From Owenia fusiformis (taxonomy: Eukaryota; Annelida; Polychaeta; Sabellida; Oweniidae): a DNA stretch of 64,000 nt. Made by a program: the position numbers and the translations under genes. The first letter of the stretch is position 1. Every line of letters starts with the position of its first letter. Below, piece by piece: positions 48,088 through 60,450 of the stretch. The stretch lies in the NCBI GenBank assembly GCA_903813345.2, contig CAIIXF020000002.1:9261555-9325554 (forward strand), read 5' to 3'. The notes under the pieces are model-generated. The model was not told where the DNA came from. It ran no database searches and worked only from the letters and a program-made list of their open reading frames with translations.

Positions 48088-51000
48088 TTAAGATCCAAAT
48101 ATATTCCTCTTCAGCATCAATAGATGTTTATATAAAGTTGAGGCATCGAGAACTAAAATGACCCCTAGCAGCAAAAATATGATAATCCAAGCGGTCCATC
48201 CGATAGCTTGAGCGGAGACACGTTCATCAGGGTCCAAAGGGAAAAAACGCAGCTCCTCCTTTTTAGTGTTATTAACCTCTATTATGGTAACATCTGTAAT
48301 GACTTCAGATATTGTGTTTAAGTCAGCAACATCTGTGGTGTTAAAGTCAGTCACATCTGTGGTGTTAAAGTCAGCCACATCTGTAGTGTTTAAGTCAGAC
48401 ACAACTGTTGTTATTAATCCAGTTGCGATCGATGATGTGCTTGATGATTGGATGAATATAGATGGTGCTGATTGTTCCGAAGTTGTAGATGAGGCTGGAA
48501 AACAAATATTAAAGTTCATATATTTTGATCAGTTTTAAAAGAGATGATTTTATTTTTATATATTTTTATGTCAATAAAACGATAACATTAATACAAACTT
48601 TGAGGCCACGACACCTGGGGGTGTATGCTTGACCTAATCTTAATAATTCATAAAGTGCTTGGAAAACAAGCGGGCAGTCAAATGCTAAATTGGGCGAAGC
48701 AATATTTGGCTAAAAAGCTAACTTCAGGCTAAAAAGGTTTTACCCTGAAAAGAGGTAATTTTAGGCTAAAGAGGTAAAGCTGGGTTAAAAAGGTTAATTT
48801 AGACTAAAACGGTTGCTAGAAAGATATAAGGCTGAAAAGGTATATTTTAGACTTAGCCCGTACAAAAATGTTTTGTTGTGCTGAGTGATAAACAAGTTTT
48901 GCGTAATAAGGAAATGTTATTCGCAATAAGTCTCTGTTTCCTTTATCTTAATTTCTATAGTTGTCCCTCGAGCGTTGTCCCCACTTCCAACGGATTATAC
49001 AGCATTAAATACAGCAGTATTCATTAGCTTTAGCAATTGATGGTTCATAAGGGGCAGTTTGGCCCATAAAGAATGTTTCAATTGCCCCCTTGTCATGTAA
49101 AATTGCCCATAATGATAGGTAATTTTAGTAACATAACAATTGAGCCAGTCCAGTCGTCCAGAAACATTGTTGAACCAGAAATTTCTTGGTCATTGGCTTT
49201 GGCTAGTGTGTTAAACCCAAAGATTCAGAGGTCATGAAAGTAATTTCAGAAAAAATATTGATATTTAAAAAGAATACACATCTTTGTCATCATTATCCAG
49301 CTTTGGGAATTAGAGATAATTCATTCCTCAATCTTGCTATTCTGGTCAGGCAACAATGCAAATGTAAGACCAATGCAAAATTCGTAAAGTCGGATGCGCT
49401 ACTCGCCCTATTTTCGCAAATGGACCAATCAGATCGCGAGACGCATGCGCAATAACCATGAAGATAAATTGAAGAGGAATTTTACTTTCATAACCTGGTG
49501 CTATATAATCAACTTATAGTTGAACCAGGGGGAGGAACCCCAGCGTTCAAAGATGATGTACACTTATAATGTTCTGGTCCAAATCGATAATCGAAAATGG
49601 TGGATTCAAAATTTTCTAATAGCGCTTCGAAAAATATTATGTTATATTATAAATTAATATTGTTGGCGTGTTAACCAACATCATAGCTTGTTATTTCACA
49701 TCAAGACAAAGAGAGATGTAAGTAGTATGCTTAAACATCGATTAAAACATCACGACGACGCGTTATATTCGAAAACTAACCGGTGAGAATTTGCGCAAAC
49801 GAAGGTGGAACGCAAGAGACATAACATGTCAGTCATCGCTAAAGCTCTGTGGCTTCCCCCTCTTAGTTGAACTAGATTTCCACTAACTCCGTGGTTAAAC
49901 CCTAATTATTTTCCAATCTAAATTCTGTAGCTAAATTACGACAGGTTGGAAAATGACATATATCATCAATCATACTTTTTTATTATCGAACATCGACATG
50001 AATTTTTGAAAACTCGATTTACGCGATCCATAATCTTCATTCAATCACGCATATAAGCGATTACAACATGGGATTTATCTAATCAAATTGAAAGATTTAT
50101 AATGAGTGATAGCTTTTTACTATGAGTACCCGTCCTTAGATACTCCAAGTATCTTCTAGTGTTTGTCCACCTTTTAATTACTATTGTAACTACATGGCAT
50201 CGATATTATCACCAGATCAATTTTATTTATGTCCGTGTTTTGATTTATCTAGTGTATTAACGTTGTCTCTTAAAGTACTTTAATAGAATATTATGGGACG
50301 ACTAATTTATTGGCTGAGACAATTGAAATGCGACTTATTGTACTATTGACTGTGAAGAATGACGTAATGTGCTATTGGCTTTGAAATGCGACTTATTGTG
50401 ACTTAATGTGATATTAACTGTGACAGGCGACTTGTTGTGGTGATGGTTATCATTTGTGACGATTGACTGTGTTATTAGTTCTGTCAGACAATTTATTTAG
50501 ACATTGCAAATCCACGAGCGCATTCAGACAATACCTGACTGAGTTCACTCTTCGATAACTACAAAATGGTGTTGTGGAAAACTACAGATAAAATCATCCT
50601 GATTTATCAGAGCCTCTCTCTATCTGAAGCTACATAGTGAGAGTCTGTCTATTCCAAGCTGGATAGAACAGACTGTTGATTCCACAATGGGGTGAACTGA
50701 TTATCACTCGAAAGGTGTGCGATCACGCCTCTTATTTCGATGAAATACATCATCTCCTTACGCTCAGATGCAATACGATTCTTGAATACATCGTATATGT
50801 CACGTTATATTTACACGAGCAAACATCTCACAAAATATTAGCTATGATTGCCATTTATCTTCTTTAAAGCGCATTTAGATATACAGCTAATCCATTAAAT
50901 TACGTATTGTGAAGACGTAACAGCGCGATTAAGAATACACCAACACTTTTCACCAGTTGTTTGCATAACAATTGTAAACTATTATCAAATCGATTTCTAA

Positions 51001-53229
51001 GGATGATAAGATGGATCTAATTAATTTATATCTAACAATTGCTCATCCGATTATGAAAAGGACATCGTACATTAAATACCCTTTGTGATAATAATAACTC
51101 TACCTCCCTCTTCAGACTACCGGTAAGCATCGTAACACGATTAGCCAATCAAAGCATGTTGGATGGTTTGTTGGACCTGTAATACGTCTTTTATGAAATG
51201 AGGACGTATTGTAACGACCCAAGGCGACCTCGGGGAGCTGTAGTGGAACAAACCAGATACTGGGCATGAAATTGAAAGAGAGTGTGCTAAATTCAGTGCC
51301 CCATGCGGGAATCGAACCTCTCGCTCCAAAGTCCGATGCTCTACTGCTGAGCCATAAGGGCGAGCCACTACAACTTTGCTGAAGTGCAAGTTGCTACCGA
51401 GGGCCATTACGTGAACGTGGCTGTTCGATGCTCTCTTATATTGGTTGAATGACCCGCTGCAGAATCAGCATTAGTCGGAGGGTAGTTGATTTATTGTACT
51501 TGCCGATCAACCCCAGGGTAGCCATAAAACTGACCGTAAGCGGCTTTATGATTAACACGGCGTAAAGCAGGTGTGGGATTTCCCGCAATGATTTATAAAT
51601 AATCAGGTAAATCGTTACTTGACCTTCATGATACTCATTTGACATAGAACCTGATGAAAAGCTGGCCGATTTAATAAGATCCTTAATTCAATCGTTTAAT
51701 CGCACTGATTGAACATAAACTGAATAAAGTACTTATTTATTGAACATGTTGAGTGTTTGAATATACTGACTGATGAAACGTACTTAATTATAAGACGTGT
51801 CGAGTCTTTGAATATACTGACTGATGAAACGTACTTACTTATACGACGTGTTGAGAGGCTGACTGATGAAACGTACTTACTTATACGACGTGTTGAGTGG
51901 CTGACTGATGAAACTTACTTACTTATAAGACGTGTTGAGTGTTTGAACATTCTGACTGATGAAACGTACTTACTTATAAGACGTGTTGAGTGTTTGAACA
52001 AATGCTGACTGATGAAACGTACTTACTTATACGACGTGTTGAGTGGCTGACTGATGAAACTTACTTACTTACTTATACGACGTGTTGAGTGGCTGACTGA
52101 TGAAACTTACTTACTTATAAGACATGTTGAATGTTTGAACATACTAACTGATGAAACGTACTTACTTATAAGACGTGTTGAGTGTTTGAACAAATGCTGA
52201 CTGATGAAACGTACTTACTTATACGACGTGTTGAGTGGCTGACTGATGAAACGTACTTACTTATAAGACTAATGCTTTAACTGATGAAACGTACTTACTG
52301 ATTGAATGTGCTGGCTGATTAAACACCAACTGGCGAACGTTCTAACTGATGAAACAAACGGTCTGATAAAACGTCTAGACTGAATATACGTTCTGACTGA
52401 TTTAACATAAACTGATTACGTACTGACTGATGAAACGTACTGGCTGATATAATATACTCACTTGCAGTCTCACTTGTGATAATGACTTGCCCTGAACTAA
52501 ACGAGGATGTCAATTGTGCTGATCTACACGATGGCGTCGAATGTGCTGAACTCAACGGGGGCGTTGACTGTGCTGAGCTAAACAATGACATTGATTGTGC
52601 TGAACTCAACGCTGCGACAGTTGTTTGCGTCGAGTATAAACTAAATGTTGAAGATGTGGAATACATCATATCAGCAGATAATGAAAGTGATGACAGAGGT
52701 TCTACTGTGGTACTGGCTTGAATCGGATAACTAGTACTTGTAACAGATTCAGTTATACTTGTTACATCCAACGTGTTACTTGTAACACTTATAGTTTCAC
52801 TTGTAACACTTGACATTTCACTCGTAACACTTGTCACGTCACTCAACATGTCTGATATTGATGATGTCATATCTACATGTGTGATAGTTGACGTATGATA
52901 TAGTGGACGTTCAGATATAGACAATGAAACTGTTTGTGAAATGTCTGTACTAAATGGCACGTGACTCCTTGTTGACTCAATCAGTATAGTTGTAGTCGAC
53001 GACGTCAATGAATCGTCATCTGGTGTCGTCACTGCATTTGGGGTCGTAGGTGCGGGTAACGTACATGTGTAGCCCGACAGACCGACACAGGTCAACTCTG
53101 ACTGATCCCAGGCGGTATGTGGGGCGCATTGATACTCCACGGCGTCACCGTGACTGCATCGGTAGTACAGGAAGCAAGATGATTCGTGCTGGAAAAAGTC
53201 GCCATCGTTTGTGCCGTCACAAAAAGACG
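48088..53229 (-). CDS. Transmembrane mucin with chitin-binding (CBM14/peritrophin-A) module
   Basis: Two exons are placed: 53229-52462 and 48494-48088, both entered in phase 1, joining to about 391 residues. The first encodes a CBM14 module with six Cys (SFCDGTNDGD, SCFLYYRCSHGD, YQCAPHTAWDQSELTC, GYTC) and then about 200 residues rich in Ser/Thr (SVTSETISVTSNTLDVTS; SSAQSTPPLSSAHS), typical of a mucin-like O-glycosylated stalk. The second has three to four FNTTDVAD repeats, a transmembrane helix (AWIIIFLLLGVILVL) and a short basic tail. A signal-peptide exon must lie upstream of 53230 and was not found. CBM14 binds chitin, so an epithelial surface or gut-lining role is plausible, but this is inference. 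The 4-kb intron could hide further exons. Confidence 0.75.
48495..51149. other. Mucin gene intron, 3' part
   Basis: No exon is recognised. It has loose GGCTAAAAAGGT repeats at 48690-48850, a segment at 49590-49780 homologous (inverted) to 24130-24300, and loose GCGACTTATTGTG repeats at 50330-50440. Confidence 0.4.
51150..51366 (-). repeat. tRNA-derived SINE-like sequence
   Basis: On the minus strand 51366-51300 resembles a tRNA: an A-box-like TATGGCTCAGCAGTAGAGC, an anticodon-like CTTTGGA loop and a B-box-like GGTTCGATTCCC. The anticodon and T stems do not pair properly, so it is not a working tRNA. An unrelated tail follows, as in tRNA-derived SINEs. Confidence 0.55.
51740..52440 (-). repeat. 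About 42-bp minisatellite with donor-like units at start of mucin intron
   Basis: About twelve units contain CTGATGAAACGTACTTACTT on the plus strand. On the minus (sense) strand each reads AAGTAAGTACGTTTCATCAG, that is a perfect GTAAGTA donor. The true donor GTGAGTATATTATATCAGCC (52461 downwards) aligns to this unit at roughly 16 of 22 positions and looks like its first member. Confidence 0.85.
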
Positions 53230-54004
53230 CTGAAATAAAAATGCATAGTATTAAAACAGAAACACAAGCGAGATCAAACAGAATTTGAAAATCTTTACAG
53301 TCTCATTGGTCGACATCTAAGTTACAAGAACGGGCCGTTTATGAAACGGCATTGTGACGCTTCATATGTCCATTATCGCTATTGAATAGGTACATGGTAT
53401 GGTAAACTCAGTATAATTGATATCCTTCTAGGTGCGAGGTCTATCTTAAAGGCGCAACGTCACCTTTAGAATTTCAAGGATCATCAATTTCACTGGTGTT
53501 GTTAACTCCCTCTGTTTCATTCGATGTCAAATTATAAAGATGATGCATGACAAACCTATCCAAAGTTTGTGAAAATGCGCGGGGAATATCCAAGAAGCGG
53601 TTATCATAACTTTAAGAATATATCATTGATCGGATTTCTAAGAAGTGTCGGTGTATGGTCAAATAGAAAAAGTAAAAAAAGTAAAAAGGTTAGAACTTTT
53701 ATTGATTCAAGAATGAAGATACCTTGGCAATAATCTCATTGACTGAGATATGTCTCAGTGCAAGGCTTAGGAGACCAGTCAAATCGATTCTTAAGCTCTT
53801 GCCATGTTTTCGAAAGTCACACAATGTTCAATATAAAAATATCTTTCATTGTTAGGATGAACTTTTGCCAGAACCTAGAGGCATTTTGTTGATATTCTAC
53901 TTCAAATCTTGGTTGGTTCATTGGATCTCCAATAAATACATGTACGTTATTGAAGCCTGTTTATGCTGAGATCATCATAAAAATGTGTTTCTAACATATT
54001 GTAT
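53230..54004. other. Upstream of the mucin exon, nothing recognised
   Basis: The signal-peptide exon of the mucin gene is expected here or further right, but I cannot identify it. Confidence 0.3.
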
Positions 54005-54159
54005 TAGCACACCGGAATGCCCTGACAACGGTAAAGTCAAATGTCTGTCGCTGTCGTGGTAACTACCGCTTCAAATACGAATCAAAAACGAACCTGTGTC
54101 CGCCATTTTTGTGACAACGGTGTCTGACTTTACCGTCGTCAGGGTATTCCGGTGTGATA
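54005..54159. repeat. Small palindromic MITE
   Basis: The ends TAGCACACCGGAATGCCCTG and GTATTCCGGTGTGATA are inverted, extended inward by AACGGTAAAGTCA and its inverse, total about 155 bp. Confidence 0.8.
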
Positions 54160-55999
54160 TTGGATTGGATAACGTTAAGTTGCTGGACATTTTGAAAGCC
54201 ACTAGATACAAACAGGCTATAGTTAAAGAGGGACCTCTGCATCCTTCCTCAAAGGACTTCATTTATGCTTAAATCACTATATAATTATATCAACATCTAC
54301 TTTAAGGTAAGTCGCAAAAAGATCAAGACAATGAAAGAACAGAATTCCTTTCTGAAAGAGCAACTGAATAATTGTAGCAAAGTCCACAAATATGGACTTG
54401 TGCAAAATATGAAAAAGATAGATAATTAACCCATTTCCAATTTCATAATTTTGGAATTACCTGTATTCTGCACGTACCGTCATTCTCGTTATAGTGGGCT
54501 GTATAACAAGGTTGGTCGGGGTCGGGAGCTGGGGATAATTTTATTGCTTAAATATAACCATATCATCATCCTACATTAGAATCCACTCAGTCTAACATCA
54601 ATTTCTGGTGCGAAAGTTGTCATTTTTGAGTTTTACCCCCCTTGAAGACAAATTCTTGGGGGTACTATGACAAATGCTTATAACTAAATAAGTATTTATT
54701 TGATCATCTTCATTTCTGGCATGGGTAATTAACAGGTATGTAAAAGTAAAATTTGAAAAATTCATACAAATCGGGTGATTAATCCATTCTAAAGATAATA
54801 ATTCAGGTATTTTCAAGGGTCAATTTCAACATTTTCTGAATGTCGACATGAAGTAAAAATTACATTATGACCCAATGACATATTTATTGAATGTTTTTAG
54901 GCTTTAGAAAATAATTTGACTATATAAGCTAAAATAATAACATAAGAATTGTACCATATTGATAATTCTTCATCGCCATCCAGGCACTAATAAACCCCAC
55001 CCCCTCCCCATTTTCGATTATAAAGGTCTATACCTGAAACTTCCTCAAATAGCTATATTTCAGAAACTATTACCGCCTACATTCCAAAATTTCTCATGGT
55101 GATTATACACATCATACTATGCATAATAGACATATAATTGAGATTTATCCATTCTATAGCTAATAATTAAGGTATTTTCAAGGTTCAATTTCAGCATTTT
55201 CAGAATGTTGCCATGAAGTAAAAATTTCATGACCCAATGACATATTTATTAAATATTTTTGGGCTTTAGAAAATAATTTGACTATATAAGCTAAGATAAT
55301 AACATAAGAACTGTACGATATTGATAATTCTTCATCGCCATCCAGGGATAAATACCCCCCCCCATTTGCGAAAATAAAGGTTTTTATCTGAAACTTTCTA
55401 AAATAGTTATATTTCAGAAACTGTTACAGCCTCCATTCCAAAATTTCTCTTGTTGATTATACACATCATACACTGCATATTATACATATAATTGAAGTCT
55501 TAACACTTTTTGAGGGTGTAGCTAATAATAATAGTATATTTATTAGACATCTTAGAAATGTTTTAGAAGGTTGTCACAACACTACAAGAGAGATATTTGG
55601 ATTGTCATCATTTTTGAGAATATTACAAAAACATACTTATTTTATGCAATAATCACCTATTTTCATTTAACATGATTGAAATATATTATCCAGCTAGTTT
55701 CAATGATTTCAGTATATGCATTTAATCCTGAGATGCAATAAAGTTTGATATCCATGAAGTAATCGTTTCTTTTTTGTTTGTAATTAAGTTCCTAAGCATA
55801 AAACTATAAGCATTAAATCTGTATGCTTTAGGATATACATAATCAATACCGATGACTAAACATTCAATTGACACATTCAGTCAATATGCTTGACAACATT
55901 TAAAAATGATTAATATGTTCGACCAGTATGTTTTTGAATAACTTCACCAATACAATTTGCTTGAGTATTTACTTCAACATTTGCTTCAAGCAGTTGAAC

Positions 56000-56770
56000 A
56001 TTGTTAGTTATCAACATCACCTGAAAAGAGTTCATCTATGAAATTGTTGACTTCATTATCTGTCATATCATCATCAATTTAGTCATCTGATTCTTCGTTA
56101 TAAATGTCTACCAACTCTTGTGTAAGAATAGCATTTGGATTTTCAGCCCATTGTATATCAAGTTCGCCATCATCTAGGATCCATCCATTTTCTGCTGGAG
56201 AAGGTATATCCATTTGGGCTTTGTGAGACTGCTTCCAAATGTAACCTTGGTAGTTACATATTTTACAATGTTGAACAAGGGATGACCTGCATGGAGGAAG
56301 AGACTGATGTCTATCCCATCATAGTTGTTGATAGAGGCTTGAGGTTGAAATCTGATGGCAAAATTTATGTATCGTACATGATTGATGTCTGTTTTTTTCT
56401 TTTCCCCGTACATGATGCACACAAATCTTTCCAGCTTTTGAAGATGCCTTTGGTCTATTAATTTTCCAAGTTCTTGAAAGATTGCATGAATGTCCTCCCT
56501 CTTGATCAGCTGTTTCAGAGGGTTTATTTTTCCCTTTCTCATGAAGGCACTGGTGGTATCACACCCTGTAAAACAGTGGATACCGATCAGGGTGGCTGTG
56601 ATTGGATCACCCAAACCCGCTGCAACTGTCTTCAGATCAATGAGGCGCCTCTTGTTTGAAACTCCAGTGTCAAACAGTACTTTGAGAAGTAGGTGTTTGC
56701 TGTAAATAAGCAGGAGTATGATAACATCTGTCTGGAGATCTGACAAGTATGGTCCTGGCCTCAGCCCCCA
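56000..56770 (-). pseudogene. Left-arm copy of a repeat-associated protein gene
   Basis: The minus strand encodes LIGIHCFTGCDTTSAFMRKG and downstream PLKQLIKRED. A shift of frame is then needed to read LPPCRSSLVQH ... NYQGYIWK and IPSPAENGWILDDGEL. The FTGCDTTSAF and LPPC/QH/NYQ/WK blocks occur in a large family of uncharacterised, repeat-associated proteins in invertebrate genomes, possibly with a PIN/XPG-like nuclease fold (my inference from DTDV and GCD acidic motifs). Compared with the right arm, D of an expected DTDV is present but the preceding P-D is damaged (LQTDVIILLL). A TAA at 56079 truncates the acidic C-terminus. Confidence 0.6.
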
Positions 56771-56789
56771 CCTGACTAAATTGGCTTGT

Positions 56790-57720
56790 TCTGAATTTAA
56801 GAGAAGGTGTACAGGTAAAATGCAGCCACTGCTGGTTAAAGGTCCTAAAGTGAAAGGTCCCAAAACTAAAGTCCCAAAAATGGAACAGCTTGTCCAACTT
56901 ATCCTCGCAGAATGGAAGAAGGACAAATATGCAAAAAAATTCAGAACACGCCAATTTACTTTGTCTTTCAAGTGCTTCTTACTCACAAGTGATGGGTCAC
57001 ATGTTGTTAGTGAGGAAGTCCTAGACCTAAGGTGCAATTATTCTCCATGCTTTATATGCATCAAGGCAAGTGGGGGCTGAGGCCCAGATCATACTTGTCA
57101 GATCTCCAGACACAGATGTTCTCATACTTCTGCTTATTTACAGCATACACCTACTTCTCAACACTTCTCAAGTACTGTTTGACACTGAAGTTTCAAACAA
57201 GAGGTGCCTCATTGATGTGAAGACAGTTGCAGCAGGTTTGGGTGATCCAATCACAGCCACCCTGATCGGTATCCACTGTTTTACAGGGTGTGATACCACC
57301 AGTGCCTTCATGAGGAAGGGAAAAATAAACCCTCTGAAACAGCTGATCAAGAGGGAGGACATGCATGCAATCTTTCAAGAACTGACCAAAGGCATCTTCA
57401 AAAACTTGAAAGATTTCTGTGCATCATGTACGGGGAAAAGAAAGAAACAGACATCAATCATGTACGATACATAAATTTTGCCATCAGATTTCAACCTCAA
57501 GCCTCTATCAACAACTATGATGGGATAGACATCAGTCTCTTCCTCCATGCAGGTCATCCCTTGTTCAACATTGTAAAATATGTAACTACCAAGGTTACAT
57601 ATGGAAGCAGTCTCACAAAGCTCAAATGAAGAATCAGATGACAAAATTGATGATGATATGACAGATAATGAAGTCAACAATTTCATAGATGAAATCTTTT
57701 CAGGTGATGTTGATAACTAA
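56790..57720 (+). pseudogene. Right-arm copy, with 5' part in the spacer
   Basis: The spacer encodes an upstream part (QLVQLILAEWKKDKYAKKF; SHVVSEEVLDL), continuing after a frame change into AQIILVRSPDTDVLILLL and GIHCFTGCDTTSAF. A frame change before LPPCRSS is shared with the left arm. It lacks about 115 bp (the IPSPAENGW block) but keeps a longer acidic C-terminus (DDDMTDNEVNNFIDEIF). This is the more complete copy, so the left arm is probably the derived inverted duplicate. Confidence 0.6.
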
Positions 57721-59739
57721 CAATGTTCAACTGCTTGAAGCAAATGTTGAAATGAATACTCAAGCAAATAGTATTGGTGAAGTTATTCAAAAACATATAG
57801 GTCGAACATATTAATCATTATTGAATTTTGTCAAGCATATTGACTGGATGTTGTCAATTGAATGTTTAGTCATCGGTATAGATTATGTATGTCCTAAAGC
57901 ATACAGATTTAATGCTTATAGTTTTATGCTTAGAGACTAAATTACAAACAAAAAAGAAACAATAACTTCATGGATATCAAACCTTAGTGCATCTCAGGAT
58001 TAAATGCATATATTGAAATCATTAAGACTAGCTAGATAATATATTTCAATTATGTTAAATGAAAATAGGTGATTATTGCATAATATAAATATGTTTTTGT
58101 AATATTCTCAAAAATGATGACAATCCAAAATATCTCTCTTGTAGTCAATTAGTATATGTATAATATTCAGAGTATGATGTGTATAATCAACAAGAAAAAA
58201 TTTAGAATGGAGGCTTTAATAGTTTCTGAAATATAGCCATTTGAGAAAGTTTCAGGTAAAAACCTTTATTTTCGCAAATGGGGGGGGGGGGGTGTATTTA
58301 TCCCTGGATGGCGATGAAGAATTATCAATATCGTACAATTCTTATGTTACTATCTTAGCTTATATAGTCAAATTATTTTCTAACTAAAAACATTTAATAA
58401 ATATGTCATTGGGTCATGTAATTTTTACTTCATGGCGACATTCCGAAAATGCTGAAATTGAACCTTGAAAATACCTTAATTATTAGCTATAGAATGATTA
58501 AATCTTAATTATATGTCTATTATGCACAGTATGATGTGTATAATCACCATGAGAAATTTTGGAATGTAGGCTGTAATAGTTTCTGAAATATAGCTATTTG
58601 AGGAAGTTTCAGGTATATACCTTCATATTCGAAAATGGGGAGGGGGTCGGGTTTATTTGTGCCTGGATGGCGATGAAGAATTATCAATATGGTACAATTC
58701 TTATATTATTATTTTAGCTAATATAGTCAAATTATTTTCTAAAGCCTAAAAACATTCAATAAATATGTCATTGGGTCATAATATATTTTTTACTACATGC
58801 CGACATTCAGAAAATGTTGAAATTGACCCTTGAAGATACCTGAATTATTATCTCTAGAATGGATCAATCACCCGATTTGTATGAATTTTTCAAATTTAAC
58901 TTTTACATACCTGTTAATTACCCATGCCAAAAATGAAGATGATCAAATAAATACTTATTTAGTTATAAGCATTTGTCATAGTACCCCCAAGAATTTGTCT
59001 TCAAGGCGGGTAAAACTCAAAAATGACAACTTTCGCACCAGAAATTGATGTTAGACTGAGTGGATTCTAATGTAGGATGATGATATGGTTATATTTAAGC
59101 AATAAAATTATCCCCAGCTCCCGACCCCGACCAACCTTGCTATACAGCCCACTATTAACCCGATGAAACTAATATCTCATAGCTAGGTAACAGTATAATT
59201 CTTATATAAAATCAAACCATTTTCCTTCAATTATAAGTGCACATGGCATAACAACACATATAGTGAAATAGTACATGTATATATCATACAGAATTATTTA
59301 TGATTCCTCTGCACAATCGATTCTAACCTCAACTTAGAAGGTCTTTCTTTTATCTCCGGCCTTAAATGGAATTTTGGGTTTCATATTAAATTTTTAGATA
59401 ATTGGATTTTTCGAAAAAATGTTCCCCGATTTCTAAAAAAATTCCAAATATGGGCCTCAAGAAGACCCATTTTTCAAGAAGAATTGGCCTGCCAGTTTGT
59501 AAACTTTCAGATCCATCCCTGGGCTCATTATCTTCCAAATGTATTATTACACAATGGTACAATGATGTAATAAGCATCGCTTTTATAATGTTGTTTGAAC
59601 TGCAATCATGGAGTGTTGAGGCAAAGAGTACTCTGTAATACTAGTAAAAATCGAAGGAATTGTGAGTTCAGTGTCTCATATTAAACAAGTGCTCTTGACA
59701 TTGTTCTAAGAATAAGGTAACCCGCTTATTTTAAATAAC

Positions 59740-60450
59740 TTTTAAGTTCACTTTGTTACAAGGGACGAGTACCTGGGAATTTCTGAGAAAAAGTCTTAAA
59801 GTAGATATAGGGCTGATTTGTAATGCAGATTATCAACAACCTAGTGTACCCTTATTTAGGGAAATGAAATTCTTAACAATTTTTGACATTCACAGGTTAG
59901 AGAAATCAAAATTTATGTATAATTGTGTCAAGGAATCATCAAAATTTCCTGCTTATCTTTTCAAAAATTGCTTTACATTCATGTACAATCATAATGTTGG
60001 TAATCGTACTACGAGACAGTTTCATAATATGGTTCAGTTTATATAGTTTATATAGTAAAATGAAAACTGAATTGACAAAAAGATCAGTTGCATATTCTGG
60101 AGCTATTTTATGGAATTCTTTACCAATTGTATTTCGAACATGCAAAACTTTGAATTCTTTTAAACACAACATTAAAAAGGACCTTTTCGAAAAGACGAAT
60201 GAACATATTATATAAGATCACATTTGAACATTTGAATTAATTATTTATATCAAGACTTCAAAGTTTCTGTATTGCATCTGGACAATTTAGATAACTTATG
60301 TTATATATTATATGTTTTTTGATTGCTCTGCAATAATTTTTGATATATGCACTGATACGCCCAATTACTAAGGGTGTCGAGTGCACATGCTTTGTACATT
60401 TTATTGTTATATTATCATGAAATAAATAAATAAATAAGTAAAAATAAAAA
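59740..60450 (+). mobile_element. Truncated LINE 3' end
   Basis: Two overlapping frames (59753-60046 and 59925-60215) give the C-terminus of a non-LTR retrotransposon reverse transcriptase. The hallmark RSVAYSGAILWNSLP followed by LNSFKHNIKKDLF is typical of the end of CR1/Jockey-type ORF2. A frameshift lies near 60040. The 3' end is an AAATAAATAAATAAG-type tail. Upstream domains are absent, so it is a 5'-truncated dead copy. Confidence 0.8.

Larger units (their letters stand above)
54492..59154. mobile_element. 4.66-kb inverted-duplication element with about 2-kb arms
   Basis: The left arm (54492-56775) and right arm (57067-59154) are inverted copies around a unique spacer of about 290 bp. 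The termini are TAGTGGGCTGTATAACAAGG and its near inverse ending CCCACTA, flanked by TTA on both sides (54489-54491 and 59155-59157). Each arm also contains a direct duplication of about 360 bp with GCCATCCAGG...AATAAAGG motifs. Arms have diverged by small indels, so this is not a recent assembly fold. Each arm carries a decayed copy of the same gene. Confidence 0.88.

Noticed and set aside
51300-51366. Functional tRNA gene
   Set aside because: Anticodon and T stems do not pair and the acceptor stem is poor; more like a SINE head.
51750-52300. CRISPR-like look of regularly spaced repeats
   Set aside because: Eukaryotic context with introns, no distinct unique spacers and no cas genes; it is a minisatellite.
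55500-56174. Independent gene between palindrome arms
   Set aside because: Sequence is mirrored in the right arm and belongs to the element; only decayed coding remains.
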